Positions 7,496-15,219 of a stretch of 44,091 nucleotides of DNA are shown here, piece after piece; position 1 is the first letter of the stretch; the number at the start of each line of letters is the position of its first letter. The stretch is from contig JANQHT010000003.1 of assembly GCA_028282545.1 (NCBI GenBank), positions 1 through 44,091 on the forward strand, read 5' to 3'. Under the pieces are notes generated by a model that worked only from the letters and a program-made list of their open reading frames with translations, did no database searches and was not told the DNA's origin. This DNA comes from Spirochaetales bacterium. Lineage in GTDB: Bacteria > Spirochaetota > Spirochaetia > DSM-27196 > Alkalispirochaetaceae. The position numbers were made by a program, and so were the translations under genes.

Positions 7496-7769
7496 TTACC
7501 CGTAGGAATGAAGCCCCGTCATGAGATAATTGACGTCCCAGAACGTGAAAATGGCGAGGCACCAGGCGACGATCACCAGACCCACAAAGGCGAACGCCAC
7601 GTGCAGAACAAGCCAGTAGGAGCGGAGGATCGGTACCGGCGGAAACAGCTCAGACGAGATGACCGGTGACGAGAGGATCGCAAGTATAGATAAACGCGAC
7701 AAGCAACGCCGCGGCCAGGACAATCCGGTTTGCGTCGAAGAGGCGTACGGATCCCAACAGGCGAAGCAT
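7496..7769 (-). pseudogene. Collapsed remnant of a CcsA/ResC cytochrome c assembly gene
   Basis: From an ATG at 7769 the reading starts MLRLLGSVRLF and a membrane helix, then needs a one-base shift near 7680 to continue as PPVPILRSYWLVLHVAFAF and end in FWDVNYLMTGLHSYG. The first motif is like the xPxLQSYWLxIHVxxAFxGY core of CcsA/ResC haem-handling proteins. The second is like their extreme C-terminus (WxVNFLxxGLHSY). In real CcsA these are separated by several membrane helices and the tryptophan-rich WWD haem segment, which is missing here. About 90 codons remain of a roughly 300-codon gene. The assignment is from motif memory; a short novel membrane protein is less likely. Confidence 0.6.
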
Positions 7770-7841
7770 ACGTACTCGCGTTGTACTCCACACGCGTCAC
7801 TTCGTCCAGATCCAGATGGATTGATGAGATTCTAGCTCAGA

Positions 7842-7893
7842 TATAAGCGTTTATTGACCGAATCCTAACCGCGACCAAACGTTGGCCAAACGT
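7842..7893 (+). promoter_or_regulatory. Pho box array upstream of the alkaline phosphatase gene
   Basis: Units recur exactly every 11 bp: TATAAGCG (7842, weak), ATTGACCG (7853), CCTAACCG (7864), CCAAACGT (7875) and CCAAACGT (7886). The last two sit in a perfect 10-bp direct repeat, CCAAACGTTG. An 8+3 bp layout in front of an alkaline phosphatase gene is what a PhoB-type phosphate-starvation activator would bind. The unit CCTAACCG is shared with the array at 7461. I could not choose a -10 element with confidence (TATCAA at 7898 is one option). Confidence 0.58.
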
Positions 7894-7940
7894 TGCGTAT
7901 CAAATCTGTCATCCATCACTCATAGGTGAGGAGGTTACCC

Positions 7941-9536
7941 ATGAAAAAAGGACCGTTATTGGTTTCCCTGGCGTTCGTCGCGGCGATGGTGTTCGCGACA
8001 GGTGCTCCGGAGGCGTCATTTGGTAGGGACTTCGTCGCGAACACGTCGATGAAGTCCGGGCTGCCGCAGGACGAGGATCTCTACTGGGACTGGGGGCAGA
8101 GCGCGCTTCAGTCGACGCTCTCGCGGGCGCTTAACACAAACCAGGCGCGCAACGTGATCCTCTTTGTCGCGGACGGGATGGGCGTAAGCACGGTTACAGC
8201 GGCTCGAATCCTCGAAGGTCAGCTCAAGGGCAAAGACGGTGAAGAGCACGAGCTTTTTATCGACACCCTTCCTTTCACCGGCCTTGTGAAAACGTACAAC
8301 GTGAACCAGCAGGTTCCGGATAGTGCCGGTACATCGACGGCTTTTCAGTCGGGTGTCAAGACCGACGTTGGTGTGATCGGCGTTGACGCCGACATCGAGC
8401 GCGGTGACCACAGCACCGTTGCCGGCAACGAGGTTTTGAGTATCCTCCAACTCGCCGAGATGATCGGTATGTCCACCGGAGTCATCTCCACGGCGCGCAT
8501 CACCCACGCGACGCCCGCCGCTTCCTATGCACACTCCTCGGATCGCAACTTCGAAGACGATAAGGACTTGAGTGATTCCGCCAAGGCGCTCGGCGCGGTC
8601 GATATCGCGCGTCAGCTCATCGAGTTTCCCTACGGCGACGGCCTCGAAGTTGCCATGGGCGGCGGCCGCCGCAGTTTTATCCCGGCCACGATGGATGACC
8701 CGGAAGATGAGGGACGTGTGGGTGAACGGCAGGATGGGCGTGATCTGACGGCAGAATGGGTCAGCCGGTATCCCAACGCCGAGTTCGTGTGGAACAAGGA
8801 TCAGTTCGATGCGGTCAACCCGACCGAAACGGATCACCTCTTGGGGCTCTTCGAACGCAGTCACCTCGAATACGAGGCGGACCGCGAGAGCGATACCGCT
8901 GGCGAGCCTTCGCTTACCGAGTTGACCGAGAAGGCGATTGATATCCTGAGCAAGGACAGCGACGGTTTCTACCTCATGGTCGAGAGCGGCCGCGTTGACC
9001 ACGCGCACCACGCAACCAACGCGTATCGGGCGCTCACCGATGCGATCGAGTTTGTCCAGGCGGTGAAGATGGCATATACGATGACCGACCCCTCGGACAC
9101 GCTGATCATCGTCACCGCCGACCACAGCCACGTGTTTACCATCGCCGGCTACCCGACGCGCGGCAACCCGATTCTGGGTCTCGTTCGCAACGGAAACGGA
9201 GAGGTGAGACTGGCAGACGACGGCAAGCCGTACACGACACTCGGCTACGCCAACGGCGCGACCGGCATGATCGACGGTCAGGATCGCCAAGACCTGACCG
9301 GCGTGGACACTACCGACATGGATTTCGTCCAGCAGGCCCTGGTTCCACTTTCGAGCGAGACGCACTCGGGCGAGGACATCGCTGTGTACGCCACGGGACC
9401 GTGGGCGCACCTTTTCCAGAATACGCAGGAACAGAGCTATATCTTCCACGTGATGGACTACGCCCTGAATCTACGCGGACGCCTCTACGAAGAGGTGGGG
9501 CGCAACGTTCGCGTCATTCCGTATCATACGGACTGA
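7941..9536 (+). CDS. phoA: Secreted alkaline phosphatase (PhoA family)
   Basis: The mature enzyme hydrolyses phosphate monoesters in the periplasm. The ATG at 7941 is 6 nt behind GAGGAGG and opens a signal peptide (MKKGPLLVSLAFVAAMVFA); the GTG at 7926 is upstream of this site and unlikely. Metal- and phosphate-binding motifs are in family order: NVILFVADGMG (metal Asp), DSAGTSTAF with nucleophile Ser about 128, HATPAASYAH, ESGRVDHAHHATN, TADHSH, and a C-terminal ETHSGEDI with a metal His. At 531 aa it is longer than E. coli PhoA (about 470), as in many PhoA-like enzymes. Regulation by phosphate is suggested by the 11-bp repeats at 7842-7893. A hairpin follows the gene. Confidence 0.93.
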   Translation: MKKGPLLVSLAFVAAMVFATGAPEASFGRDFVANTSMKSGLPQDEDLYWDWGQSALQSTLSRALNTNQARNVILFVADGMGVSTVTAARILEGQLKGKDGEEHELFIDTLPFTGLVKTYNVNQQVPDSAGTSTAFQSGVKTDVGVIGVDADIERGDHSTVAGNEVLSILQLAEMIGMSTGVISTARITHATPAASYAHSSDRNFEDDKDLSDSAKALGAVDIARQLIEFPYGDGLEVAMGGGRRSFIPATMDDPEDEGRVGERQDGRDLTAEWVSRYPNAEFVWNKDQFDAVNPTETDHLLGLFERSHLEYEADRESDTAGEPSLTELTEKAIDILSKDSDGFYLMVESGRVDHAHHATNAYRALTDAIEFVQAVKMAYTMTDPSDTLIIVTADHSHVFTIAGYPTRGNPILGLVRNGNGEVRLADDGKPYTTLGYANGATGMIDGQDRQDLTGVDTTDMDFVQQALVPLSSETHSGEDIAVYATGPWAHLFQNTQEQSYIFHVMDYALNLRGRLYEEVGRNVRVIPYHTD

Positions 9537-9554
9537 TTGAACCTCGTAGTCAAT

Positions 9555-9584
9555 CAACGGGTCTGTCGTAGGACAGGCCCGTTG
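9555..9584 (+). terminator. Hairpin terminator after the alkaline phosphatase gene
   Basis: CAACGGG and CTGTC pair with GACAG and CCCGTTG around a GTAG loop, with one unpaired T/G position. The stem has about 12 pairs, 19 bp behind the stop codon. The U-tract is poor (TCGTATAAT), so termination may be partial. Confidence 0.65.
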
Positions 9585-9610
9585 TCGTATAATCGACTCT
9601 CGGAGAACGC

Positions 9611-10042
9611 GTGGGTATGAAACGAATGGTGATACCGTTGGCAGGTCTGTTGGCAATCGTAACATCAGCGCCGGCGGCCGATCTTCCGCAACTGAAGTTC
9701 CGCGATTTTTACGTGAGGGGTTTTGACTTCAGCGAAACGACAATCGGCCTGGAGGGTGAGATCATCACGATCCGGGGATTTATGGCTCCACCGCTCAAAC
9801 CGAACGCGGACTTCTTCATCCTCACGAAAATGCCCATGGCGGTGTGTCCGTTCTGCGAAACGGAGGCGGAGTGGCCGAACGACATCGTGTTCGTGAGGAT
9901 GCGTGAAGAGTTCGATCCGTTGCGTTTCAACACGCTGATCGAAGTCGAGGGCCGCCTTGCCCTCGGGGTCGATGTGGACCAGGAGACGGGATTCGTGAGT
10001 CTGATGCGATTGGAAGACGCAACGTACCGCGTTGCCCGATAG
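9611..10042 (+). CDS. Small secreted protein of a metal ABC transporter cluster
   Basis: The 143-aa protein has a signal peptide (MKRMVIPLAGLLAIVTSAPAA) and a compact beta-rich domain with GEIITIRGFMAPPLKPNADF and a Cys pair in MAVCPFCETEAEWP. I do not recognise a named function. Similar one-domain exported proteins sit beside LolD/FtsX-like metal transporter genes in other bacteria, and an OB-like fold is possible. The CPFC pair could bind metal or form a disulfide. The GTG at 9611 has GGAG 5 nt upstream; the ATG at 9617 is an alternative. It precedes the ABC genes with a 73-bp gap. A zinc-handling role is inferred from the His-rich neighbours. Confidence 0.7.
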   Translation: MGMKRMVIPLAGLLAIVTSAPAADLPQLKFRDFYVRGFDFSETTIGLEGEIITIRGFMAPPLKPNADFFILTKMPMAVCPFCETEAEWPNDIVFVRMREEFDPLRFNTLIEVEGRLALGVDVDQETGFVSLMRLEDATYRVAR

Positions 10043-10054
10043 CGCAAACAGACA

Positions 10055-10084
10055 TTGTATCGGGCCCTAATCAAACGCTTATCT
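10055..10084 (+). promoter_or_regulatory. Possible promoter of the ABC transporter genes
   Basis: TTGTAT (10055-10060) and TTATCT (10079-10084) are 18 bp apart, upstream of the ATPase gene. The flanking TCGGGC (10059-10064) and GCCCGA (10089-10094) form a loose dyad that could be an operator or a weak terminator. Evidence is by eye only. Confidence 0.33.
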
Positions 10085-10115
10085 TTGTGCCCGACACTCG
10101 ATTCGGGAGGCTGCC

Positions 10116-10796
10116 ATGGAACTTGAGGCGATAGATCTGCGGCTTTCATTTCCACAACCGGACAAGAGCGTTCAGACGGTTCTCGATATTGAGCGACTCA
10201 GCATCGCTCAGGCGCGAACCGTCGGGTTGACCGGTCCATCCGGTGCGGGCAAAACCTCGTTGATGTACGCGTTGACGGGTATACAACCGTTGGATCGCGG
10301 TACCGTTCGATGGGGCGACGTGGACATCACCGGGCTCGGCCAACGCGAATGCGATCGTTGGCGGCGAATAAACGTCGGCATCGTGTTCCAGAATTTTCAC
10401 CTCTTTCCAGGAATGTCCATACTCCAAAACGTCACGCTGCCCGCCACGTTCGGGCGGACCGGGATCGCTTCGATACGTGACCGCGCCAAAGAGGTTCTAT
10501 CGAAGGTCGGGGCGCCCGATCATCGTCGTCGAGTGGAAACGCTCTCTCGTGGCGAACGGCAGCGCGTCGGGATCGCCAGGGCATTGTTATTGAAGCCGCG
10601 CTTGCTCTTCGCCGACGAACCCACGGCCAACCTGGATGCCGAGAACGCTGAACAGGTGACGGATCTGCTTTTCGACCTCGCTGCGGAAGGAACGACGCTG
10701 TTTGTGATCAGCCACGACCGGCGCCTGCTGGACCGGCTTGACACGTCGTTCCGGCTTGAACGGGGCGTGTTGAGTGATCCGGAGGAGGCCGCATGA
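10116..10796 (+). CDS. ABC transporter ATPase, LolD/MacB type
   Basis: This 226-aa ATPase has Walker A GPSGAGKTS (residues 40-48), a Q-loop in VFQNFHLFPG, signature LSRGERQRVGIARAL, Walker B LLFADEPTANLD and the switch His in VISHDRR. The LolD/FtsE/MacB subgroup powers permeases with one large periplasmic loop. GGGAGG precedes the ATG at 10116, and the stop overlaps the permease start by 4 bp (ATGA), so the two form one transporter. Its cargo is inferred from the His-rich partners to be a metal ion or a metal-binding process rather than lipoprotein release. Confidence 0.93.
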   Translation: MELEAIDLRLSFPQPDKSVQTVLDIERLSIAQARTVGLTGPSGAGKTSLMYALTGIQPLDRGTVRWGDVDITGLGQRECDRWRRINVGIVFQNFHLFPGMSILQNVTLPATFGRTGIASIRDRAKEVLSKVGAPDHRRRVETLSRGERQRVGIARALLLKPRLLFADEPTANLDAENAEQVTDLLFDLAAEGTTLFVISHDRRLLDRLDTSFRLERGVLSDPEEAA

Positions 10797-12106
10797 ACCC
10801 GATTCCCGTTACGTTCTCCGACATGCGAACAAACGCCGCCGGGATTATTGCTATCGTCGCGCTCATCGCGGTTGCGGTCGCCCTGGGCGTTGGAATCAGC
10901 GCGCAGGAACGGGCGGTTCGCCAGGGCGGCAACGTTGCCGCCGAGCCGTTCGACGTCCTGATCGGTGCCCCCGGAAGCACCACGCAACTTCTCTTTTCCT
11001 CCGTGTACCTGCAACCGGCTGCACTCGACCTCGTTGACGGTGAGGTGTTGCGGGAACTCGCGGGGAGAGAGGGGGTGGCGTCGTTTACCCCGATTGCGTT
11101 CGGCGATAACTACCGGGGCATGCCGATCATCGGGACGACGGCCGGATTCACCACACTCGACGATACGGCGCCACTCGTGGAAGGAACGACGTTCGCGGGC
11201 TTGTATGAAGCCGTCGTTGGTCACGACGTAGAACTCGCCTTGGGCGACGAGTTTACACCGGTCCACGGAATGATCGAAACCGGAGAAGAACAGGTCGAAC
11301 ACGAGCACGACCACGTCCACTATCACGTCGTTGGCCGAATGGCCCGCCGGTTCAGCCCCTGGGACCAAGCTATCCTCGTGCCGGTCGAGTCGGTGTGGAG
11401 CGTGCACGGACTTGGAACGGGCCATGAGGAACCGTCCTCGATCGCCCTTGCGATGGCGACAGAGGAGGGCGGCCGCGCCGAGGGAGACGAACACGAAGAC
11501 GAGCGTGCCGCGGAACACGATCACGGTGGGCCGGTGGCGCTTGGCCCTCCCTGGAGCGCGCTTCACATTCCCGGCGTACCGGCGATCGCGGTTACTCCCG
11601 CTTCGATACGGGACGCCTACGTCCTCCGAACGGAGTTTCGGAACGATCCGCGCACTACAGCGATCTTCCCCGCGGAGGTCCTGCTCGAATTGTACGCCCT
11701 GATAGGCGACGCGTCGACGGTTCTTGCCGTTGTCTCCGTTGCCACCCAGGTTCTTGTTGTCGGGGCCGTGCTCCTTGCCGTCTTTTCAGCGCTGCAGCAG
11801 AAGCGGGAAGCGCTGGGGGTGCTACGTGCGCTTGGGGCACCGCGAGTGTACGTCTTCCTCGCCGTCTGGCTGCACGTTGTGTTGATGGTCCTGGTTGGTT
11901 CCGCACTCGGTGTTGCGCTCGGCTGGGGCGTGGCTTTGGGCATCTCGGCCATTCTCGCCGAACGGACCGGCTTGGTCCTGCCCGTTCTGATCACCGGCAA
12001 AGAGATCGGACTAGCGGGTGTCTTGGTTGCAGCCGGGATGATTCTGGCGGCGATACCCGCCGTCACAGTGTATCGCCAATCGGTGAGCGAAGTCCTGCGG
12101 TCCTAG
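10793..12106 (+). CDS. FtsX-like ABC permease with His-rich periplasmic loop
   Basis: The 437-aa permease has one N-terminal helix (AAGIIAIVALIAVAVALGVG), a large extracytoplasmic domain and three C-terminal helices near residues 305-430, as in MacB/FtsX/LolC permeases. The periplasmic domain carries two metal-binding-like stretches, VEHEHDHVHYHV (near residue 170) and EHEDERAAEHDHGG (near residue 235), which LolC/MacB relatives do not usually have. With the ATPase it forms the transporter. The His-rich loops fit zinc or another transition metal as ligand, either as substrate or sensor. The layout recalls the zinc-regulated Zrg system of Vibrio (comparison from memory). A damaged copy of its C-terminus lies at 13122. 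Confidence 0.9.
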   Translation: MNPIPVTFSDMRTNAAGIIAIVALIAVAVALGVGISAQERAVRQGGNVAAEPFDVLIGAPGSTTQLLFSSVYLQPAALDLVDGEVLRELAGREGVASFTPIAFGDNYRGMPIIGTTAGFTTLDDTAPLVEGTTFAGLYEAVVGHDVELALGDEFTPVHGMIETGEEQVEHEHDHVHYHVVGRMARRFSPWDQAILVPVESVWSVHGLGTGHEEPSSIALAMATEEGGRAEGDEHEDERAAEHDHGGPVALGPPWSALHIPGVPAIAVTPASIRDAYVLRTEFRNDPRTTAIFPAEVLLELYALIGDASTVLAVVSVATQVLVVGAVLLAVFSALQQKREALGVLRALGAPRVYVFLAVWLHVVLMVLVGSALGVALGWGVALGISAILAERTGLVLPVLITGKEIGLAGVLVAAGMILAAIPAVTVYRQSVSEVLRS

Positions 12107-12204
12107 GGCGGTAGTCCCCGGGGCGCGAAAGACAAGAGCACCGACGGTTCGAGACGCGCCGGGTGCACCGTTGATACACGGAGTCTGACACCATTCTCAC
12201 CGAG

Positions 12205-12240
12205 TACTAAAGGATTCTTAGTAATACTTGGTGGTACTAT
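12205..12240 (+). promoter_or_regulatory. Dyad operator and -10 of the His-rich protein gene
   Basis: TACTAA (12205-12210) and TTAGTA (12218-12223) form a perfect 6-bp inverted repeat with 7 bp between, upstream of a good -10 TACTAT (12235-12240). No clear -35 is visible and the dyad lies where it would be. The gene starts 7 nt after the -10 with no Shine-Dalgarno. A metal-responsive repressor such as Zur is a reasonable guess only. Confidence 0.42.
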
Positions 12241-12246
12241 ATACCC

Positions 12247-13071
12247 ATGAAAACAAGAGAACTCTCGAACTTGACGGTTGCATTGATTTTGATGTGTATC
12301 GGCGGAGCGGTGTATGGTGGCGGATCCCGGGAAGCGGCCGTTCCAATCCCTGAACTCTTCGCAGAGATCGTTGCGCTCGAACACTTCGTGCTGATCGAGG
12401 CCGAACACGAAGAGGGCCACGAGCATGAGGAACACGAGGACCATCAAGAGTACGAAGAAGGTCACGAGCACGAAGAGCACGATGAACACGACGCGCACGA
12501 TGAACACCACGAGCACGGGCACAAGACCATTGCTCTCCATGGCGAGGCACTCAACGAGGTCGATCGCCGTGTAGATGAACTCGAGACTCTCGTGAACGAG
12601 ATCGCTGAGATCGGTACCGAGCGTGGTGCGATCGAGTACACCGCGGAACTTATCGAGTTTATCGATCACATTCATGGATACGTCCGGGGCGAGGTCGACG
12701 AAGGCGAAGGGCACGACCACAGTCACGATCATGATCACGATCATGGCCACGGCCACGTGAGTGCGGAGGGACCGTTTCAAAACGCGCTTCTCACCCTTGT
12801 GGAGCTTGAGGGAGTGCTCGATACCAAAACGACCTCAGCACTCACCAGTCTGATGGAAACGGCCGCTGCCATGCCCGATACCCTTGACGACGAGGATCAC
12901 CATCACGAGGCTCACGTCGGGGCGATCCAGGTCGAGTTCCTCGCCGGTCTCGTCGAATCCTTCTACGACAACGACAGCGCGGCGGAACCTGCAGTGCAGC
13001 TTCACGAGGCGTTTCATCCCATAGATCCGGACTCGTACGCCGCGGCGCTCAGACGTATTCGCGACCTGTAG
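12247..13071 (+). CDS. Secreted His/Glu-rich metal-binding protein
   Basis: The 274-aa protein starts with a signal peptide (MKTRELSNLTVALILMCIGGAVYG). Three acidic/His clusters follow: a long Glu-His tract at about residues 55-98, DHSHDHDHDHGHGH at about 157-170, and DDEDHHHEAH at about 215-224, between helical segments. Such low-complexity clusters bind zinc, nickel or copper, and similar proteins serve as periplasmic metal carriers or buffers. It lies 140 bp behind the ABC permease, with its own promoter-like sequence. The ATG is the only start available and has no ribosome-binding site; the predicted transcript would begin at or near it. A hairpin follows the gene. Confidence 0.85.
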   Translation: MKTRELSNLTVALILMCIGGAVYGGGSREAAVPIPELFAEIVALEHFVLIEAEHEEGHEHEEHEDHQEYEEGHEHEEHDEHDAHDEHHEHGHKTIALHGEALNEVDRRVDELETLVNEIAEIGTERGAIEYTAELIEFIDHIHGYVRGEVDEGEGHDHSHDHDHDHGHGHVSAEGPFQNALLTLVELEGVLDTKTTSALTSLMETAAAMPDTLDDEDHHHEAHVGAIQVEFLAGLVESFYDNDSAAEPAVQLHEAFHPIDPDSYAAALRRIRDL

Positions 13072-13090
13072 TCCTGTTGTAGTTCAAAGG

Positions 13091-13117
13091 GAGTGGCGGC
13101 TGGAATTTCCGCCACTC
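13091..13117 (+). terminator. Hairpin after the His-rich protein gene
   Basis: GAGTGGCGG (13091-13099) and CCGCCACTC (13109-13117) form a perfect 9-bp stem with a 9-nt loop, 20 bp after the stop codon. There is no U-tract, so it may act as a transcript-stabilising hairpin or a weak terminator. Confidence 0.52.
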
Positions 13118-13121
13118 TCCG

Positions 13122-13265
13122 CGAATGGACGGGCCTTGTGCCGCCCGTTCCGAATGGCGGCAAGAGATCGGGTTAGCCGGACTCCTCGTCTTTACCGGGA
13201 TGGTATTCAGGACGGTCCCGGCGATTACTGCGTATCGTCAGTCTGTAGGCGAGGTGCTTATAGCG
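13122..13265 (+). pseudogene. Frameshifted copy of the ABC permease C-terminus
   Basis: The reading QEIGLAGLLVFTGM followed by VPAITAYRQSVGEVL repeats the end of the permease at 10793 (KEIGLAGVLVAAGM, IPAVTVYRQSVSEVL). The DNA upstream also matches (13124-13165 against the permease segment at about 11964-12006) but is one base shorter, which shifts the frame. It is therefore the tail of a tandem duplication or of a second permease lost by deletion, with the His-rich gene between the copies. An open frame continues to 13382 but has no further likeness. Confidence 0.62.
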
Positions 13266-13324
13266 AACACGGTACGCCGGCCGTCAATGTATGCCGACGT
13301 CAATCCGGATGTGCGGCGGAGGGA

Positions 13325-14401
13325 TCAGCGGCTGTATCGTTCGCTCGCTCGGAAGCAAGGCGCGACGTCTTCGGTGAAATAGGGCTCCTGATGACTCCAG
13401 AACATGTGGGTCACGCGCAGGAATCCGCTCGCGAACGCGTGTAACTTCGGGACGATGTTGTCCCTTGTGGCAACGATCCGGTTGGACCCCGTCTCTCCTA
13501 TGTAGTTGCCGTCTTGGACGGCGATCCCGATTGGTACCGAATACTCCCCCTCGTGCATCATGGCCAACGGGTGATTGAGTTGCCCTTTCCTTCGGTACAT
13601 CAGATCGGGCGCGCCGAGTCCCACTCCCACTCCCTCACCATATTCGTAGACCGAGCGAAGGTAGCCGTTATCTTCCCAGGGCAGCCATTCGCCGGGCATA
13701 AAGTTGGCGTACTGCATGGTTGACGACTCGTGAAACGCCCCGGCCATGGCAGACATGTTCGCCTTTAGGCTCTCCACGTACCGCTCCGGCGTGAATGATG
13801 GATCATACTCCGTTGATACTCCGATAGCCGACTCCTGGAGGTTGATACCGGCTATTGTCCCGTCAAACTCTCGGCCAAGTTCCACGAGAAGTCGTGCAAA
13901 TCTGTCACGGACCGCGGGATTCCATCGCTTGGCCACCCACCCCTCGGGTCGCCCATCGTCGGTGCGCTGCTGAATGGTACCCCCGTCGAATTCGTCGGTC
14001 AGCAAGTAGTCCGGCACTCCGATGTTCCGATTGTAAAAGGTCGCGTCCTGCAACTGGATCCAGAGCGTTTTTCCACGACCCGCTAGATACTCAAGATCGT
14101 CACGAATCACAGAGAAATCATACACATCGCGAGTTGGCTCAAGTTGTCGCCAGGAGTACATGATCTGAGCTCCCTCGAAGGGGAGCTCAATGAACCGGTG
14201 GCCACGCATCGCCTCTCTATCGCGCGCAAAGTACGCAAAGTGAGCGATACCGTCATCCGGGATCGGGCACGTTGAGTCTACGTAGTCAAGGTACACGTCG
14301 ATGTATCGGTCAGCGGGGTTTTCCCATTGCTGAGCGGAGACCGACATCGCGGCTATGCCGAGAAACAGGAAAACTATCACATGGTAAATCGATCGATTCA
14401 T
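13325..14401 (-). CDS. Secreted TIM-barrel-like hydrolase (putative)
   Basis: The 358-aa exported protein has a signal peptide (MNRSIYHVIVFLFLGIAAMSVSA). The ATG at 14401 follows GGGAGTGGG, which decides the start over 14434. The body has alternating strands and helices, with a Trp/aromatic-rich pattern: IMYSWRQLEPTRDVYDF, TLWIQLQDATFYN, GTIAGINLQESAIGV and THMFWSHQEPYF. These resemble strand ends of (beta/alpha)8 glycoside hydrolases of the GH5/GH10/GH42 clan. The Glu in NLQES and the Glu in SHQEP are candidate acid/base and nucleophile residues. I cannot name a family, and the activity is a guess. It stands alone, convergent to the metal transporter genes, and its 3' end overlaps the open frame that follows the permease remnant. 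Confidence 0.72.
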   Translation of the reverse strand: MNRSIYHVIVFLFLGIAAMSVSAQQWENPADRYIDVYLDYVDSTCPIPDDGIAHFAYFARDREAMRGHRFIELPFEGAQIMYSWRQLEPTRDVYDFSVIRDDLEYLAGRGKTLWIQLQDATFYNRNIGVPDYLLTDEFDGGTIQQRTDDGRPEGWVAKRWNPAVRDRFARLLVELGREFDGTIAGINLQESAIGVSTEYDPSFTPERYVESLKANMSAMAGAFHESSTMQYANFMPGEWLPWEDNGYLRSVYEYGEGVGVGLGAPDLMYRRKGQLNHPLAMMHEGEYSVPIGIAVQDGNYIGETGSNRIVATRDNIVPKLHAFASGFLRVTHMFWSHQEPYFTEDVAPCFRASERYSR

Positions 14402-14598
14402 TCCCACTCCCGGGAAGTGTACATCCGCCGGCACCGATACAACAACGGATCTCCTCCACGGAGAAACCCACGCACCGTTTCACTCGACATCTAAATCCGG
14501 AGTAGTATGAGATCGGTCTGTTGGACGGGACCCGGATAAGGGCAATTGACGAAGAGCAGCCGAGCCGCGCTCACGGTTCACTTTTTTAGGAGAAACGT

Positions 14599-15219
14599 AT
14601 GAACCTGGAAACACTTCTCTCAACGCTTCCGGCGCCGGCGAGGCGCGGACTAAAAGAGCTCAACTTTGTGGGAATCGACGATTTCACACGCGTTTCGGCA
14701 TCCACACTCCGTAGTCTCCACGGTGTGGGACCAAAGGCCGTATCCGTAATCGAAGCGGCGCTGGTCGAAAAAGGACTCACCCTTCAGGCGTGGACTGAAG
14801 GCAAGACGGTGCTCACGGATCCAGATATCTACCCCGGCGACTGCGTATTGCAGCACCATCTTGCAGCGGTCAAACCGGTGTTCGATCGCATGGTTGAAGA
14901 GATGGGCCAAACCACTCCTCCCGTCGCGTTTGAGTGGCGCTATTACACCGACGGCAACAGTTGGCTCGGGAAGGCAACCGTCAAACAAAAAACGGCTGTG
15001 TGGGTCTCGGTCTGCCACCATATGTTCAAGGCAACCTTCTACTTCAAGAGAGAATCGGTTTCTCTGATTGAGCAAAGCGGGCTCGATGATCAGTACCGGC
15101 CGCAGTGGGAAGAGATCGTCAAGACGGGTAAAACCAAGGCTGTGACCGTTATCGTGGATGGTCCCGAGAAGCTCAGCCACGTCCGTCTCCTGGTGGATAT
15201 CAAGCTCCAGTCAATCTAA
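14599..15219 (+). CDS. HhH (RNAP alpha-CTD-like) domain fused to DUF3788
   Basis: Residues 1 to about 62 (PARRGLKELNFVGIDDF, LRSLHGVGPKAVSVIE) form a helix-hairpin-helix unit of the kind found in the RNA polymerase alpha C-terminal domain and in small 'helix-hairpin-helix' proteins. Residues about 75-206 resemble DUF3788 (VAFEWRYYTDGNSWLGK, VWVSVCHHMFKATFYF, KLSHVRLLVDIKL), a small cytoplasmic domain of unknown function related to the SRPBCC/YdhG-like group. AGGAGA precedes the ATG at 14599. No partner genes are evident: a divergent secreted protein lies upstream and a GNAT gene follows. The last codons and stop are part of a 20-bp tandem repeat. Confidence 0.76.
   Translation: MNLETLLSTLPAPARRGLKELNFVGIDDFTRVSASTLRSLHGVGPKAVSVIEAALVEKGLTLQAWTEGKTVLTDPDIYPGDCVLQHHLAAVKPVFDRMVEEMGQTTPPVAFEWRYYTDGNSWLGKATVKQKTAVWVSVCHHMFKATFYFKRESVSLIEQSGLDDQYRPQWEEIVKTGKTKAVTVIVDGPEKLSHVRLLVDIKLQSI

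Noticed and set aside
8016..9449. 477-codon open frame antisense to the alkaline phosphatase gene
   Set aside because: It lies wholly opposite a well-supported gene, has no recognisable domain and reflects codon bias of G+C-rich DNA. The same applies to long antisense frames at 478-1548, 18840-19916 and 33047-34042.
10066..10084. CCTAATCA and CTTATCTT before the ABC ATPase gene as another Pho-like array
   Set aside because: The spacing is 12, not 11, and only one unit is a fair match.
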